A stretch of DNA of 64,000 nucleotides from VAXT01 sp038040395 (GCA_038040395.1 JBBPIJ010000004.1:124001-188000); one strand, 5' to 3'. Counted from the first letter of the stretch, positions 1 to 8,651 are shown. Program-made: numbers and translations. Notes: generated by a model not told the origin, from the letters alone.

Positions 1-258
1 AGGCGAGATCGCCGACACGATGACGGCGCCTCCCTGCCGCGTCAGCCGGGATGCGACCCAGCCGACTCGCTCGATGTTCGTGTCGCGGTCCTCCTTCGAG
101 AAGCCGAGCCCTTTCGAGAGATGCTGGCGGACGGCGTCGCCGTCGAGATACTCGACGAGGCGGCCGCGCCGCTCGAGCTCGGGGCCGACGATCTCCGCGA
201 TCGTCGTCTTGCCGGCTCCCGAGAGGCCGGTGAACCACAACGTGAAACCTTCAGGCAT
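1..258 (-). CDS. cysC: Adenylylsulfate (APS) kinase, N-terminal part, cut by window edge
   Basis: APS kinase phosphorylates adenylylsulfate to PAPS in sulfate assimilation. The 86 visible residues start with a beta strand and a Walker A loop (GLSGAGKTT, residues 11-19), followed by the family signatures DGD..R..LS and GFSKEDRDTN. The reading frame is open to base 1, so the C-terminal half lies outside the window; whether it is a stand-alone kinase or fused to ATP sulfurylase cannot be seen. The ATG overlaps the end of cysH by 8 bases, so it is the last visible gene of the operon that starts at 4345. Family assignment is secure. Confidence 0.93.
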   Translation of the reverse strand, partial: MPEGFTLWFTGLSGAGKTTIAEIVGPELERRGRLVEYLDGDAVRQHLSKGLGFSKEDRDTNIERVGWVASRLTRQGGAVIVSAISP

Positions 259-922
259 ACGTTTCTGTCTCCTTGACTAGTGGTGTCTCTTCGTGGATCC
301 CGCACTCCAGCTTGTCCGAGCCGGCCCAGCGACCGGCGCGCTCTTCTTCGTCCGCCGCAATCGGCCGGGTGCAGGGGATGCAGCCGATCGAGCGGTACCC
401 GGCCTCGTGCAGCGGGTTGTAGGGAATCTCGTTGACCTTGATGTAGGCCCACACGCGCTTCTCGTCCCAGTCCGCTAGCGGGTGCACCTTCCAGACGCCG
501 TAGCGTTCCGACCACTGGAGCTTGGGCGTCTCGGCCCTGCTCGGCGACTGGTCGCGGCGGATACCCGAGATCCACGCGTCGTAGGGCTCGAGGGCGGCCA
601 GCAGCGGCTCGACCTTCCGGATGTGGCAGCAGCGGTCGGGATCGCGCTCCCAGAGGTTCGGCCCCTCCTGGCGGTGCTGCTCGGCGACGGTGATCATCGG
701 CGTCGACAGCAGGTTGATCCCGTAGCGCTCAACGAGCCGGTCACGGGTGTCGTAGGTCTCGCGGAAGAAGAGCTGCGTGTCGAGCTCGATCACGGGCAGG
801 CCGAGGCCGAGCTCCGAGACCATGTGCACGAGCACCGACGACTGCTTCTGCCACGAGCAGGTGAGGCAGAGCTTGTCGCCGTACTCGCCGTAGACCCATG
901 TGAGCAGCTCCTCGGCGGTCAT
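251..922 (-). CDS. cysH: Assimilatory adenylylsulfate/PAPS reductase
   Basis: Reduces (P)APS to sulfite in the cytoplasm. With the ATG start it has 223 residues. The Fe-S cysteine pattern of the APS-reducing (cluster-bearing) type is present: CC at 98-99, CIPC at 181-184, and the catalytic ECGIH tail near 206-210. An APS preference is therefore inferred, although an APS kinase follows. The reading frame continues upstream of the ATG with residues that look like the family N-terminus (LDFET before the Met). The only near-start codon upstream is a CTG at 964-962, nine bases after AGGAGG, so the true start may be there (237 residues). ComA precedes it and APS kinase follows. Confidence 0.93.
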   Translation of the reverse strand: MTAEELLTWVYGEYGDKLCLTCSWQKQSSVLVHMVSELGLGLPVIELDTQLFFRETYDTRDRLVERYGINLLSTPMITVAEQHRQEGPNLWERDPDRCCHIRKVEPLLAALEPYDAWISGIRRDQSPSRAETPKLQWSERYGVWKVHPLADWDEKRVWAYIKVNEIPYNPLHEAGYRSIGCIPCTRPIAADEEERAGRWAGSDKLECGIHEETPLVKETETYA

Positions 923-938
923 CGTCTCGAAGTCGAGA

Positions 939-1688
939 TCAGGAAGTGCGGGCGCGCTCGTCAGGGAGCAGCACCTCCTTCAGCGTGTCGCCGCGTAGTC
1001 CGAGACGCAGCGTCTCGAGCGGGATCACCTCGTCGGGCGGGATGTTCCCGAGATTGACCGTCGGGCCGAACTCCTTCACGAACCAGGCCTGCGAAGCCTT
1101 CGTCGGCGCCTCGAAGATCAGGTCGGCGACGTCGATCTCGTGGACGATCTCGTCGATCAGGCCTGTGCGCATCTCGCCCGTCGGACGAAAGATCCCGGCG
1201 GTGCCGCTCTCCCGCGACTCCGTGATCACCTTCCACGCGCCGGCCTCGAGCTCTTCCTTGATCCACTGCACCCAGAGGTAGGGGGCGAAGTTGACCTCGG
1301 TGTCCTTCGAGCCGACCTCGGAGAGGACCGTGAAATCGCGTCCGAAGTCGCCGATCAGCTCGAGCTTCTCCTCGCGGGGGATCTCGACCGTCCCGTCGGA
1401 GATCTCCACATGCGTGAGGCCGAGGTCGGTCAGCCACCGCTTGTACTCGTCGAGCTTCCCTTTGACGTACGCGACCTCGAAGAAGGTGCCGCCGATCACG
1501 ACGGGCTTCTCCTTCAGCACCTCGAGCTTGCGGCGCAGGTTCGGCGTCACGTACGCGGTGCCCCAGCCGAGCTTGACGACGTCGATGTAGACGCCGCACG
1601 TCTCGAGCACGTCTTCCCACGCGTGCGGGCCGAGGCCCTTGTCGAGGACGTGCGTCAGCCCTCCGGATCGCGGCTCAAAGTCCAGCAA
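939..1688 (-). CDS. comA: Phosphosulfolactate synthase (ComA family)
   Basis: The ComA family joins sulfite to phosphoenolpyruvate to give (2R)-phospho-3-sulfolactate, the first step of coenzyme M synthesis in methanogens and some bacteria. The 249-residue protein matches in length and shows the TIM-barrel signatures GLTHVLDKGLG, VKLGWGT, EISDGT and LSEVGSKD in order. The start is a TTG at 1688 preceded by GGAGG at a good distance, overlapping the fumarase beta gene by 14 bases. It lies directly before cysH, whose product is sulfite, so substrate supply fits. The end product made here is unknown: no sulfolactate dehydrogenase or ComB phosphatase is visible. Confidence 0.88.
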   Translation of the reverse strand: MLDFEPRSGGLTHVLDKGLGPHAWEDVLETCGVYIDVVKLGWGTAYVTPNLRRKLEVLKEKPVVIGGTFFEVAYVKGKLDEYKRWLTDLGLTHVEISDGTVEIPREEKLELIGDFGRDFTVLSEVGSKDTEVNFAPYLWVQWIKEELEAGAWKVITESRESGTAGIFRPTGEMRTGLIDEIVHEIDVADLIFEAPTKASQAWFVKEFGPTVNLGNIPPDEVIPLETLRLGLRGDTLKEVLLPDERARTS

Positions 1689-2259
1689 TGAGTCCCTCCA
1701 GCTTCTTGGTCGCTTCGGTCTGGACGTCGTGGTACATCGAGTTGCCGTGGGAGTCGATGCCGACCCACAGCGGGCCGAAGTCCTTGACCCTGAACTTCCA
1801 GAGGCACTCGGGCATGAGCTCTTCCCACAGCACCTCCTCGATCTCTTCGATCTGCGTCGTCTCGAGCGCGGCCGCGCCGCCGACGAGCGCGAAGTAGACC
1901 ATCCCGTACTTGGCCATCGGCTCGATCGCCTCGTCGGGCAGGCCGCCCTTGCCGGCGATCGCACGCACGCCGTAGTCGCGGCCGAGCGGCTCGGTGAAGC
2001 GCACCATGCGCGCGCTCGTCGTCGTTCCGACGCACATCGGCTCGTACTTGCCTGGGCCGATCTTGCGCACATTTGGCGCCGTGTGCAGGAGAAAAGCGCC
2101 GTTCAGGTCCATCGGCGGCTCGACGCCCTGGTCGAAGATCCGGATCTGAGTGCGGTCGCGGATGCCGATGATGTGGCCGTCGACCGTGACGAGGTCGCCC
2201 GCGCGAAGCTTGCGGATGTCCTCCTCGGTCGCCGGAAACTTGAGCTTGTGCTCGGCCAT
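1675..2259 (-). CDS. Class I fumarate hydratase, beta subunit (C-terminal domain)
   Basis: Beta subunit of a two-chain Fe-S hydro-lyase of the fumarase/tartrate dehydratase group. The 194 residues contain the swivelling-domain signatures AGDLVTVDGHIIGIRD, GTTTSARM, AIAGKGG and YFALVGGAAAL. It follows the alpha subunit with a two-base gap, as usual for split class I enzymes, and overlaps comA downstream. Fumarate/malate is the default substrate; L-tartrate or another hydroxy-acid is possible, and its place between a fumarate-reductase-like flavoprotein and ComA leaves the real substrate open. Confidence 0.92.
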   Translation of the reverse strand: MAEHKLKFPATEEDIRKLRAGDLVTVDGHIIGIRDRTQIRIFDQGVEPPMDLNGAFLLHTAPNVRKIGPGKYEPMCVGTTTSARMVRFTEPLGRDYGVRAIAGKGGLPDEAIEPMAKYGMVYFALVGGAAALETTQIEEIEEVLWEELMPECLWKFRVKDFGPLWVGIDSHGNSMYHDVQTEATKKLEGLIAGL

Positions 2260-2261
2260 TT

Positions 2262-3158
2262 CTAGAACTCGCGGTCGAAGTCGACTTCGCCGTCGGCCGA
2301 GACGTGGGCGCTGGCGCGGCGCGCCGCCCAGCACTGGTAGTTGACCGCGACGGGGTTCAGGGTCATGTGCGTGTCCGCGTGCTCGATGTGGCACTGGAGG
2401 ACGGTGACGTCGCCGCCGAGGCCCATCGGTCCGATGCCGGTCTGGTTGAGGAGGTCGTACAGCTCCTCCTCGAGCTTCGCCACGTGCGGATCCTGGTTCC
2501 GAGTGCCGACCGGCCGCGCGATCGCCTCCTTCGCGAGGTACATCGCGTAATCGGCCGAGCCGCCGATGCCGACGCCGACGATCCCGGGCGGGCACGGCTT
2601 GCCGCCCGCACCGACGATCGACTCGAGGACGAACTGCTTGATCCCCTTCACGCCGTCGGCGGGGACGCACATCTTGAGAAAGCTCATGTTCTCGGAGCCC
2701 GATCCCTTCGGGACGCACTTGACGTCGAGGCCGTCCCAGTCCGGGATGAACTCCCAGTGCACGATCGGGAGGCGATAGCCGGTGTTCGGTCCGGTGTTCT
2801 CCCGCGTGATCGTGTGGACGGCGTTCGAGCGCAGCGGCGTGTCGATCGTCGCGCGCTCGGTCCCGATCTTCAGCGCCTCGTAGATCTTGGCCGGGTGCAG
2901 GGGAAAATGCTCGCCGACGCGGCACGTGTAGACCGCGATGCCGGTGTCCTGGCAGACGATGTTGTTCTCGCGCTCGGCGACCTGCACGTTCTTGACGATC
3001 GTCTCGAGCACGCGCCGACCCGGCACCGAGGTCTCGCGATCGAGAGCGCCCGCGATCGCGTCCCGCAGGTCCTGGGGGATGTCCTTGAGCGCCCAGACGT
3101 AGAGGTGCGCCGCAGCGTCCTCGACGGCCTGGCGCAAATCTGTTGCGACCGTACTCAT
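2262..3158 (-). CDS. Class I fumarate hydratase, alpha subunit (N-terminal, Fe-S domain)
   Basis: Alpha subunit of the oxygen-sensitive [4Fe-4S] fumarase type. Of 298 residues, three cysteines sit in the conserved cluster contexts NIVCQDTG, KMCVPADG and GKPCPPGIVGVGIGG. The ATG overlaps the stop of the upstream flavoprotein gene (ATGA), implying coupled translation. The active enzyme would be an alpha/beta complex with the next gene. Family secure; physiological substrate inferred. Confidence 0.93.
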   Translation of the reverse strand: MSTVATDLRQAVEDAAAHLYVWALKDIPQDLRDAIAGALDRETSVPGRRVLETIVKNVQVAERENNIVCQDTGIAVYTCRVGEHFPLHPAKIYEALKIGTERATIDTPLRSNAVHTITRENTGPNTGYRLPIVHWEFIPDWDGLDVKCVPKGSGSENMSFLKMCVPADGVKGIKQFVLESIVGAGGKPCPPGIVGVGIGGSADYAMYLAKEAIARPVGTRNQDPHVAKLEEELYDLLNQTGIGPMGLGGDVTVLQCHIEHADTHMTLNPVAVNYQCWAARRASAHVSADGEVDFDREF

Positions 3159-4345
3159 GCCGCCTTCTCCGCGGCGGCCTTGCCGGCGCGCCGGCCGAAC
3201 ACGGTGCACTCGAGGAGCGAGTTGCCCATCATCCGGTTCCGCCCGTGCGTCCCGCCGGCGATCTCGCCGCAGGCGTAGAGGCCCTCGACCGTCGTCTCGG
3301 CGTGCTCGTCGATCACGAGCCCCCCGTTCTGGTAGTGCAGCACCGGAAACGTGAAGATCGGCTCCTCGAGCGGGTCGATCCCACCGGCGCGATAGCGGCG
3401 GAGCATGTACGGAAGCGAGATGTCGGCATCGGCCTCGGGGATCCGCGTCGTGTCGAGGTAGACCGCTGGGCGACCGTCGGGGGTCTCGACCCCGCGACCG
3501 GCCTCCACCTCGTCGAAGATCGCCTGCGAGACCGCATCGCGCGGCCCGAGCGAGTCGGTGAACTCCTCGCGATCGGCATTGAGAAGCACGGCGCCGTATG
3601 CGCGCGTCGTTTCGGGAATCGAGTAGCCCTGCATCGGCTGTGGCCATGCCCCGCCGTTCGGGTGGTACTGGAGCGCCTCGTAGTCACGCGTCTCGGCGCC
3701 GAGCTCGACGGCGATCTGCGTCACCTCGCCCGTGGCGCCCGGATGATTCGTCGTCAGCTCGCCACGCTCCTCGGCGACCCTGTAGCAGCGCCCGCCCGCC
3801 GCCAGGACAACCGTTCCCGCTTCGATCACGTGCTCGCCGCAGAGGGCGCGCCAGCCACTCTCGCGGGGCTCCAGCTCGGTGAGCGGCGAGCGCGGGAAGA
3901 CCTCGATGCTCGAGGTCTCGACGGCGTCCCGCAGGGCTTTCGTGATCGCGTGGCCCGTGCGGTCGCCGACCTGGAGGAGCCGCTTCCGCGATGCCCCACC
4001 GCAGCGCGCGAGCCTGTAGCCGCCGTTCTCGCGAGTGAACTCGACCCCGAGCTCCTCGAGCCAGTGGATCGCGCCTGGTGCCTCGCTCGTCAGGACCTCG
4101 ACAAGCCGGCGATCTGCGCTCTCGTGCGAGCTCTGCCAGACGTCCTCCGCGTGCTGCTCGGGCGAGTCGTCCTCGCCGAAGGCGGCCTGGATCCCGCCCT
4201 GCGCCTTTGCGGAGTTGCACGACTGCACGGCGTCCTTCGCGACGAGCGCGACGCCGGCTCCGGCGCGCTGCGCCGAAACGGCAGCCGCGAGCCCGGAGGC
4301 CCCGCTCCCGACCACGAGCACGTCAAAGACACGGGGGGCGGCCAT
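3155..4345 (-). CDS. FAD-dependent fumarate reductase / L-aspartate oxidase-like flavoprotein
   Basis: A 396-residue flavoprotein of the FrdA/SdhA/NadB superfamily. It has an N-terminal dinucleotide fold (VGSGASGLAAAVSA, residues 11-24), the QYHPNG motif and the C-terminal FAD segment THGRNRMMGNSLLE. The helical C-terminal domain of NadB and SdhA is missing, so it is shorter than typical NadB (about 530) and carries no obvious membrane or Fe-S partner. As first gene of the operon with fumarase it may reduce fumarate or oxidise aspartate; the sequence does not settle this. TATAGT lies 7 bases before the ATG, suggesting a leaderless transcript. Confidence 0.8.
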   Translation of the reverse strand: MAAPRVFDVLVVGSGASGLAAAVSAQRAGAGVALVAKDAVQSCNSAKAQGGIQAAFGEDDSPEQHAEDVWQSSHESADRRLVEVLTSEAPGAIHWLEELGVEFTRENGGYRLARCGGASRKRLLQVGDRTGHAITKALRDAVETSSIEVFPRSPLTELEPRESGWRALCGEHVIEAGTVVLAAGGRCYRVAEERGELTTNHPGATGEVTQIAVELGAETRDYEALQYHPNGGAWPQPMQGYSIPETTRAYGAVLLNADREEFTDSLGPRDAVSQAIFDEVEAGRGVETPDGRPAVYLDTTRIPEADADISLPYMLRRYRAGGIDPLEEPIFTFPVLHYQNGGLVIDEHAETTVEGLYACGEIAGGTHGRNRMMGNSLLECTVFGRRAGKAAAEKAA

Positions 4346-4352
4346 CGCAGCG

Positions 4353-4358
4353 ACTATA
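4353..4358 (-). promoter_or_regulatory. Probable -10 element (TATAGT) for the flavoprotein operon
   Basis: TATAGT on the minus strand, 7 bases before the ATG at 4345. Transcription would begin at or next to the start codon, giving a leaderless mRNA. Confidence 0.55.
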
Positions 4359-4380
4359 CCAGCGTTCTCCTAATCGTAGT

Positions 4381-4397
4381 AATAAGGTTCACTTATT
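4381..4397. promoter_or_regulatory. Palindrome AATAAG-N5-CTTATT in the divergent region
   Basis: Perfect 6-5-6 inverted repeat in an AT-rich patch between the divergent flavoprotein operon (start 4345) and MFS gene (start 4563). It sits at about the -35 position of the minus-strand promoter, as a repressor operator might. The rest of this 217-base region shows no further gene. Confidence 0.4.
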
Positions 4398-4562
4398 CAG
4401 ATTCAAGGCATCGCGCGCCTCGGCCGATCGCTCGTTCATGGCTCTGCGGTTGGTGTCGCTCGTCTTCTCACTCCCCTTGATGGGCGTCCTCGCGGATACG
4501 CAGTCCCCCCCGGACGAGGGACGCGCAGATCCCGCTTCCGCGTCACTGTTGAGAGCGGGACG

Positions 4563-5903
4563 ATGACCCCTCGCACCCGGCTCAAGCCGCTCTTGAGAAG
4601 CCTTCCGTTCGGCCCCCTTGCCGAGCGGGAGTTTCGCCTTCTCTTCGTCGGTCGGACGATCTCCCTCTTCGGAAGCGCGTTCGCGCCGATCGCCCTCGCC
4701 TTCGCCGTCATCACGCTGACGGGATCGCCCTCCGACCTCGGCCTCGTCCTCTCGGCGTACATGCTGGCCCACCTCGTGTTCCTTCTCGCGGGCGGGGTCT
4801 GGGCCGACAGGCTGCCGCGCCATCTCGTCATGGTCACCTCGGACCTGCTCAGCGGGGCCTCGCAGATCGCGGCGGCCATCCTGCTGCTCGGTGGAGTCGC
4901 CCAGACGTGGCACCTGATCGTCCTCGGGGCGATCCGCGGCGGCGCCTCCGCCTTCTTCATGCCCGCCTCGACCGGCCTTGTCCCCCAGGTCGTCAGCCCG
5001 CCGCGCCTCCAGCAGGCGAACGCCCTGCTCAGCCTCTCGCGCAACTCGACCCGGATCGCGGGCGTGGCGCTCGCCGGAGTGCTCGTCGCGACTGTGGGAG
5101 CCGGCTGGGCGCTCGCGCTCGACGGCGTGACCTACGCCTTCGGAGCGGTGTTCGTCGGCATGCTCCGGCTCCCGGCCGTCCAGCCGGACGAGAACCGTGA
5201 GTTCCTGCGCGAGCTCGCCGAGGGCTGGCGCGAGTTCCGCTCACGATCGTGGCTCTGCGCGACGATCGTCCAGTTTGCGCTCATCAACGCCTGCGCGATC
5301 GGCGCCTTCCTCGTCCTCGGCCCGTTCGTCGCGGAGCAGCAGCTCGGCGGAGCCGCCGCCTGGGGCTTCATCCTGGCCGCCGAAGCCGTGGGGATGATCC
5401 TCGCGGGTATCGTCGCCCTCCGCTACAGGCCCGAGCGACCGCTCTTCGTCGCGACGCTCGCCGTCCTGACGATGGCACCCCTCCTCGCGCTGCTCGGGCT
5501 AGGGGCGCCGCTCTACCTGATCCTGCCTGCTGCGCTACTCGCCGGCGTCGGCCTCGAGCTCTACGGCGTCTTCTGGGACACGACGCTCCAGGAGCACATC
5601 CCCGAGGAGAAGCTCTCGCGGGTGAGCTCGTACGACGTGCTCGGCTCCTTTGCGTTGATCCCGGTCGGCGTCGCGGTCATGGGACCGATCTCGGGAGCGA
5701 TCGGCGTCGCGGACACGCTGATCGGCGCCGCGCTCGTCGTCGTCGTCGCAACGGTCGCAGTCGCCTGCGTGCGGGACGTGCGCAACCTCCGGCGCGTCAA
5801 CCCTGTCGTCGTGCCGATCAGGCCCGAGCGGGTTCCGCTTCAAGGGCGTACGCGATGGCTTCGTCCAGAGCCAGCTCCCGCCCAAGCCGCCACTCGGCCC
5901 TGA
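4563..5903 (+). CDS. MFS transporter, EntS/MFS_3-type exporter
   Basis: A 446-residue membrane protein with about twelve hydrophobic segments. Near its N-terminus it has the loop 2-3 signature GGVWADRLPRHLVM (residues 78-91) typical of the MFS_3 group that includes the enterobactin exporter EntS. Its substrate cannot be read from the sequence. It is transcribed away from the sulfur operon, and its last 86 bases overlap the 3' end of the convergent BTAD regulator, so the basic tail after the last membrane helix is encoded opposite the regulator C-terminus. GAG about 8 bases before the ATG is only a weak ribosome site. Confidence 0.85.
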   Translation: MTPRTRLKPLLRSLPFGPLAEREFRLLFVGRTISLFGSAFAPIALAFAVITLTGSPSDLGLVLSAYMLAHLVFLLAGGVWADRLPRHLVMVTSDLLSGASQIAAAILLLGGVAQTWHLIVLGAIRGGASAFFMPASTGLVPQVVSPPRLQQANALLSLSRNSTRIAGVALAGVLVATVGAGWALALDGVTYAFGAVFVGMLRLPAVQPDENREFLRELAEGWREFRSRSWLCATIVQFALINACAIGAFLVLGPFVAEQQLGGAAAWGFILAAEAVGMILAGIVALRYRPERPLFVATLAVLTMAPLLALLGLGAPLYLILPAALLAGVGLELYGVFWDTTLQEHIPEEKLSRVSSYDVLGSFALIPVGVAVMGPISGAIGVADTLIGAALVVVVATVAVACVRDVRNLRRVNPVVVPIRPERVPLQGRTRWLRPEPAPAQAATRP

Positions 5904-8562
5904 ACTGCTCCTCGCCCAGGGCCTCCCGGATGGCCGTCGCCGTCTCCTCGTGGGTCTCCCGCTCGGCGGGAGCCAGGTCGACGCCGAGGTTCTCCCGTAG
6001 CGCCTCCGCGGCCCCGAGAAGCCGCGCGGCCGGGCCGGGCCGGCCGGTGAACGCCAGCACCGCCGCAAGTCCCTCGAAGCAGTAGCCGATCACGTCCCGG
6101 AACTCGAGCTCGGCCAGCTTGCGCAGCGCCCGGCGGAGAAGGGCAAGCGCCCGCTCGTGCTCGTGCTCCGAGAGCGCGGCGAACCCCTGGTTCACGAGGG
6201 CGAACGCCATCCCCTCGGTGTCCTCGAGCGTCTCGAAGAGCCCGTAGGCCTGCTCGCTCAGCGATGCGGCCTTCGCATACTCGCCGCGCTCGAGCGCGAT
6301 CCCCCCGAGGTTGCTGACCGCCAGCGCGTGGCCCCGCCGGTCGCCGGACTCTCGATAGAGCTCGGCTGCGCGCTCGGAGAGCGAGATCGCCCGCTCCTGG
6401 TCCCCCTGCTCGGCGGCGACGGTGCCCAGCGACAGGAGCGAGCGGGCGGTGCCGGAGACGTCGCCCAGCTCCTCCCACAACGCGAGGCTCTGTTCCGAGA
6501 GCTCCGCGGCTCGGCCGTAGGCCCCCTGACGAGTCGCCAGGCTTGCAGCCGCATGGAGCGCGCGCGCCCGGAGCTCTGGCGGCTCGGACGCGGCGCGGAC
6601 GAGGGCGTCGTCCAGCCAGCGGCGCCCTTCGGCCAGGTGTCCGCGAACCCACCAGAACTCCCACAACGACGACGCGAGCCGCAGGCCGAGGCCGGCCTCG
6701 CCGGTTTCGACAGCCCAGGCGAGCGCCGCTCGCAGGTTGTCGCGCTCGGCATCGAGCTGTGCGAGCCAATCCGCCTGGCTGGACACGGGCTCCGTCTCCG
6801 CGAGCTTGAGGAAGTGCTCGGCATGGCGTCGGCGGACCTCGCCGGCCTCGCTCTCGTCCTGGGCAAACTGCTCGAGGGCGTACTCGCGAATCGTCTCCAG
6901 CATACGAAGCCTCCCGTCGATGCGCTCGAGCAGGCTGTCGTCGATAAGCGTGGCGGTCTGATCGAGCGATGCGTCACACACCGCAACGGCGGACTCCAAC
7001 GTGCAGCCGCCGGCGAAGACCGCCAGCCGCGCGAACAGGCGCTGTCCATCGGGCTCGAGGAGCTCGTAGCTCCAGCCGATCGTGTCGCGAAGATCGCGAT
7101 GGCGCTGCGGCTTGTCACGGGGGCCGCGGCTCAGGAGATCGAGCGGCTGATCGAGCCGCTCGAGCATCGCGTCCGGAGGAAGGAGCTTCGTCCGCGCCGC
7201 AGCAAGCTCCAGCGCAAGGGGAAGACCGTCGAGCCGCACGCAGATCTCCTCCAGGGCGACGGCGTTCTCGTCGGTGAGCCGGAAGGCTGGATCGGCGGCC
7301 TGGGCGCGCTCGACGAAGAGGGCGACCGCATCCGTCGGGTGGAGCGGCTCGACCGGGTATTCCCGCTCTCCCGCCAGGCGGAGGGCGGCGCGGCTCGTGA
7401 CCAGAAAGGTGAGGCCAGGCGCGGCCTGGAGGACGTCCGTGAGCAGCGGCGCGGTCTCGGCGAGTTGCTCGAAGTTGTCGAGCAGTACGAGCACGCGCCG
7501 GCCGGAAAGCTTCTCCCTGAGACTCTCCAGGAGAGGACGTTCCCCCGTCTCGCGGACGGCCAGGGCGTGCGCGATCGCCGGGAGCAGAAGGGCGGGGTCG
7601 CGAATCGTGTCGAGCGGGACGAAGAAGGCGCCGTCCGGAATCTTCCCGGCTAGCGCGTTCGCCGCCTCGATCGCAAGCCGCGTCTTGCCCGCCCCGCCGG
7701 GGCCGGTCAGCGTCAGCAATCGCGCTTCACCGGCCGTCAGGGCGGCACAGATCTCGGTCAGCTCGCGGTCTCGCCCGACGAGCGTGCTGACCGGCACCGG
7801 GACGTTCCCCTCGGGCAGCGGCCGCCGCGACAGCGCCTCGTCCTGGCGGAGGATCGCCTGCTCGAGCTCCCGTAGCTCCGGACCGGGCTCGAGGCCGAGC
7901 TCGTCGAGGAGGACTCGGTGCGCCTCGCGGTAGGTCTCGAGCGCGTCAGCCTGCCTGCCGGCGCGGTACAGCGCGAGCATGAGCAGAGCGCGGAGCCGCT
8001 CGCGAACCGGGTGCTCGGCGACGAGAGCCTCGAGCTCGCCGATCACCTCGTCATGGCGCCCCAGCTCGAGCGCCGCCTCGAGCCTGTTCTCGACAACGGC
8101 GACGCGCAGCTCGTCGAGGAGCAGGATCTCGGGCTGCGCGAACGATTCGTACTGAACCTCGGCCAGCGCCGGGCCGCGCCAGAGGGCGAGCGCCTCTTCC
8201 GCGAGCGCCAGGGCCTCGCCGTACGCGGAGCGCCCCAGAGCCGTCGCAGCCGAGGCCGCCAGCTCCTTGAAGCGCGCCGCGTCCAACTCGTCCTGCTCCA
8301 CGCGCAGGCTGTAGCCCGCGCCTCCGGTGGCCAGGCGGTCGCCGACGAGCTTCCGTAGCTGCGACACGTAGACCTGAAGCGTGTTCGCGGCCGTCGCGGG
8401 AGCCTTCTCGCCCCACAGCCCGTCGATGAGCTGCTCGGCGGGCACGTTCTCGTTCGCGTTCAGGAGGAGGAGGGCGAGCAGCGCCCGGGGCTTTCGGCCC
8501 TTCAGAGTCGCCGCATGGCCGTCGAGCGCGACCTCGAGCGGACCGAGAATCCGGTAGTGCAT
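5818..8562 (-). CDS. AfsR/SARP-type regulator: BTAD, NB-ARC ATPase and TPR domains
   Basis: A 914-residue regulator. Residues 1-90 form an OmpR-like winged helix (RILGPLEV, LLLLNANENV), about 95-245 the bacterial transcriptional activation domain. Next come an NB-ARC/STAND ATPase with Walker A GPGGAGKTRLA and Walker B VLVLLDNFEQL, then roughly 300 residues of TPR-like helices. Such proteins switch on target genes after ligand or nucleotide binding. The chosen ATG at 8562 has GAGGA eight bases upstream and begins exactly at the DNA-binding domain; a longer frame to 8631 is unlikely. Targets are unknown. The NB-ARC/TPR half resembles the two cyclase regulators at 38155-43241. Confidence 0.9.
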   Translation of the reverse strand: MHYRILGPLEVALDGHAATLKGRKPRALLALLLLNANENVPAEQLIDGLWGEKAPATAANTLQVYVSQLRKLVGDRLATGGAGYSLRVEQDELDAARFKELAASAATALGRSAYGEALALAEEALALWRGPALAEVQYESFAQPEILLLDELRVAVVENRLEAALELGRHDEVIGELEALVAEHPVRERLRALLMLALYRAGRQADALETYREAHRVLLDELGLEPGPELRELEQAILRQDEALSRRPLPEGNVPVPVSTLVGRDRELTEICAALTAGEARLLTLTGPGGAGKTRLAIEAANALAGKIPDGAFFVPLDTIRDPALLLPAIAHALAVRETGERPLLESLREKLSGRRVLVLLDNFEQLAETAPLLTDVLQAAPGLTFLVTSRAALRLAGEREYPVEPLHPTDAVALFVERAQAADPAFRLTDENAVALEEICVRLDGLPLALELAAARTKLLPPDAMLERLDQPLDLLSRGPRDKPQRHRDLRDTIGWSYELLEPDGQRLFARLAVFAGGCTLESAVAVCDASLDQTATLIDDSLLERIDGRLRMLETIREYALEQFAQDESEAGEVRRRHAEHFLKLAETEPVSSQADWLAQLDAERDNLRAALAWAVETGEAGLGLRLASSLWEFWWVRGHLAEGRRWLDDALVRAASEPPELRARALHAAASLATRQGAYGRAAELSEQSLALWEELGDVSGTARSLLSLGTVAAEQGDQERAISLSERAAELYRESGDRRGHALAVSNLGGIALERGEYAKAASLSEQAYGLFETLEDTEGMAFALVNQGFAALSEHEHERALALLRRALRKLAELEFRDVIGYCFEGLAAVLAFTGRPGPAARLLGAAEALRENLGVDLAPAERETHEETATAIREALGEEQFRAEWRLGRELALDEAIAYALEAEPARA

Positions 8563-8586
8563 TCGGGTTCCTCCTCGAGCGATGGT

Positions 8587-8600
8587 AACTCCCTGGAGTT
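8587..8600. promoter_or_regulatory. Palindrome AACTCC-CT-GGAGTT upstream of the BTAD gene
   Basis: Perfect 6-2-6 inverted repeat ending 25 bases before the BTAD start codon; a candidate operator or autoregulatory site. Function inferred from position only. Confidence 0.35.
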
Positions 8601-8651
8601 TCAGCGTCTCTTCAGAGCCACTTGGAAGCATCCTCGCGAAGTACGAATCGA

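Noticed and set aside
961..1620. Long open frames overlapping the ComA gene on both strands
   Set aside because: They are Arg/Ala-rich shadow frames typical of GC-rich DNA; the ComA frame alone has family motifs.
3143..4480. A 445-codon plus-strand frame opposite the flavoprotein
   Set aside because: No recognisable domain and it mirrors the flavoprotein codon pattern; the minus-strand gene is certain.
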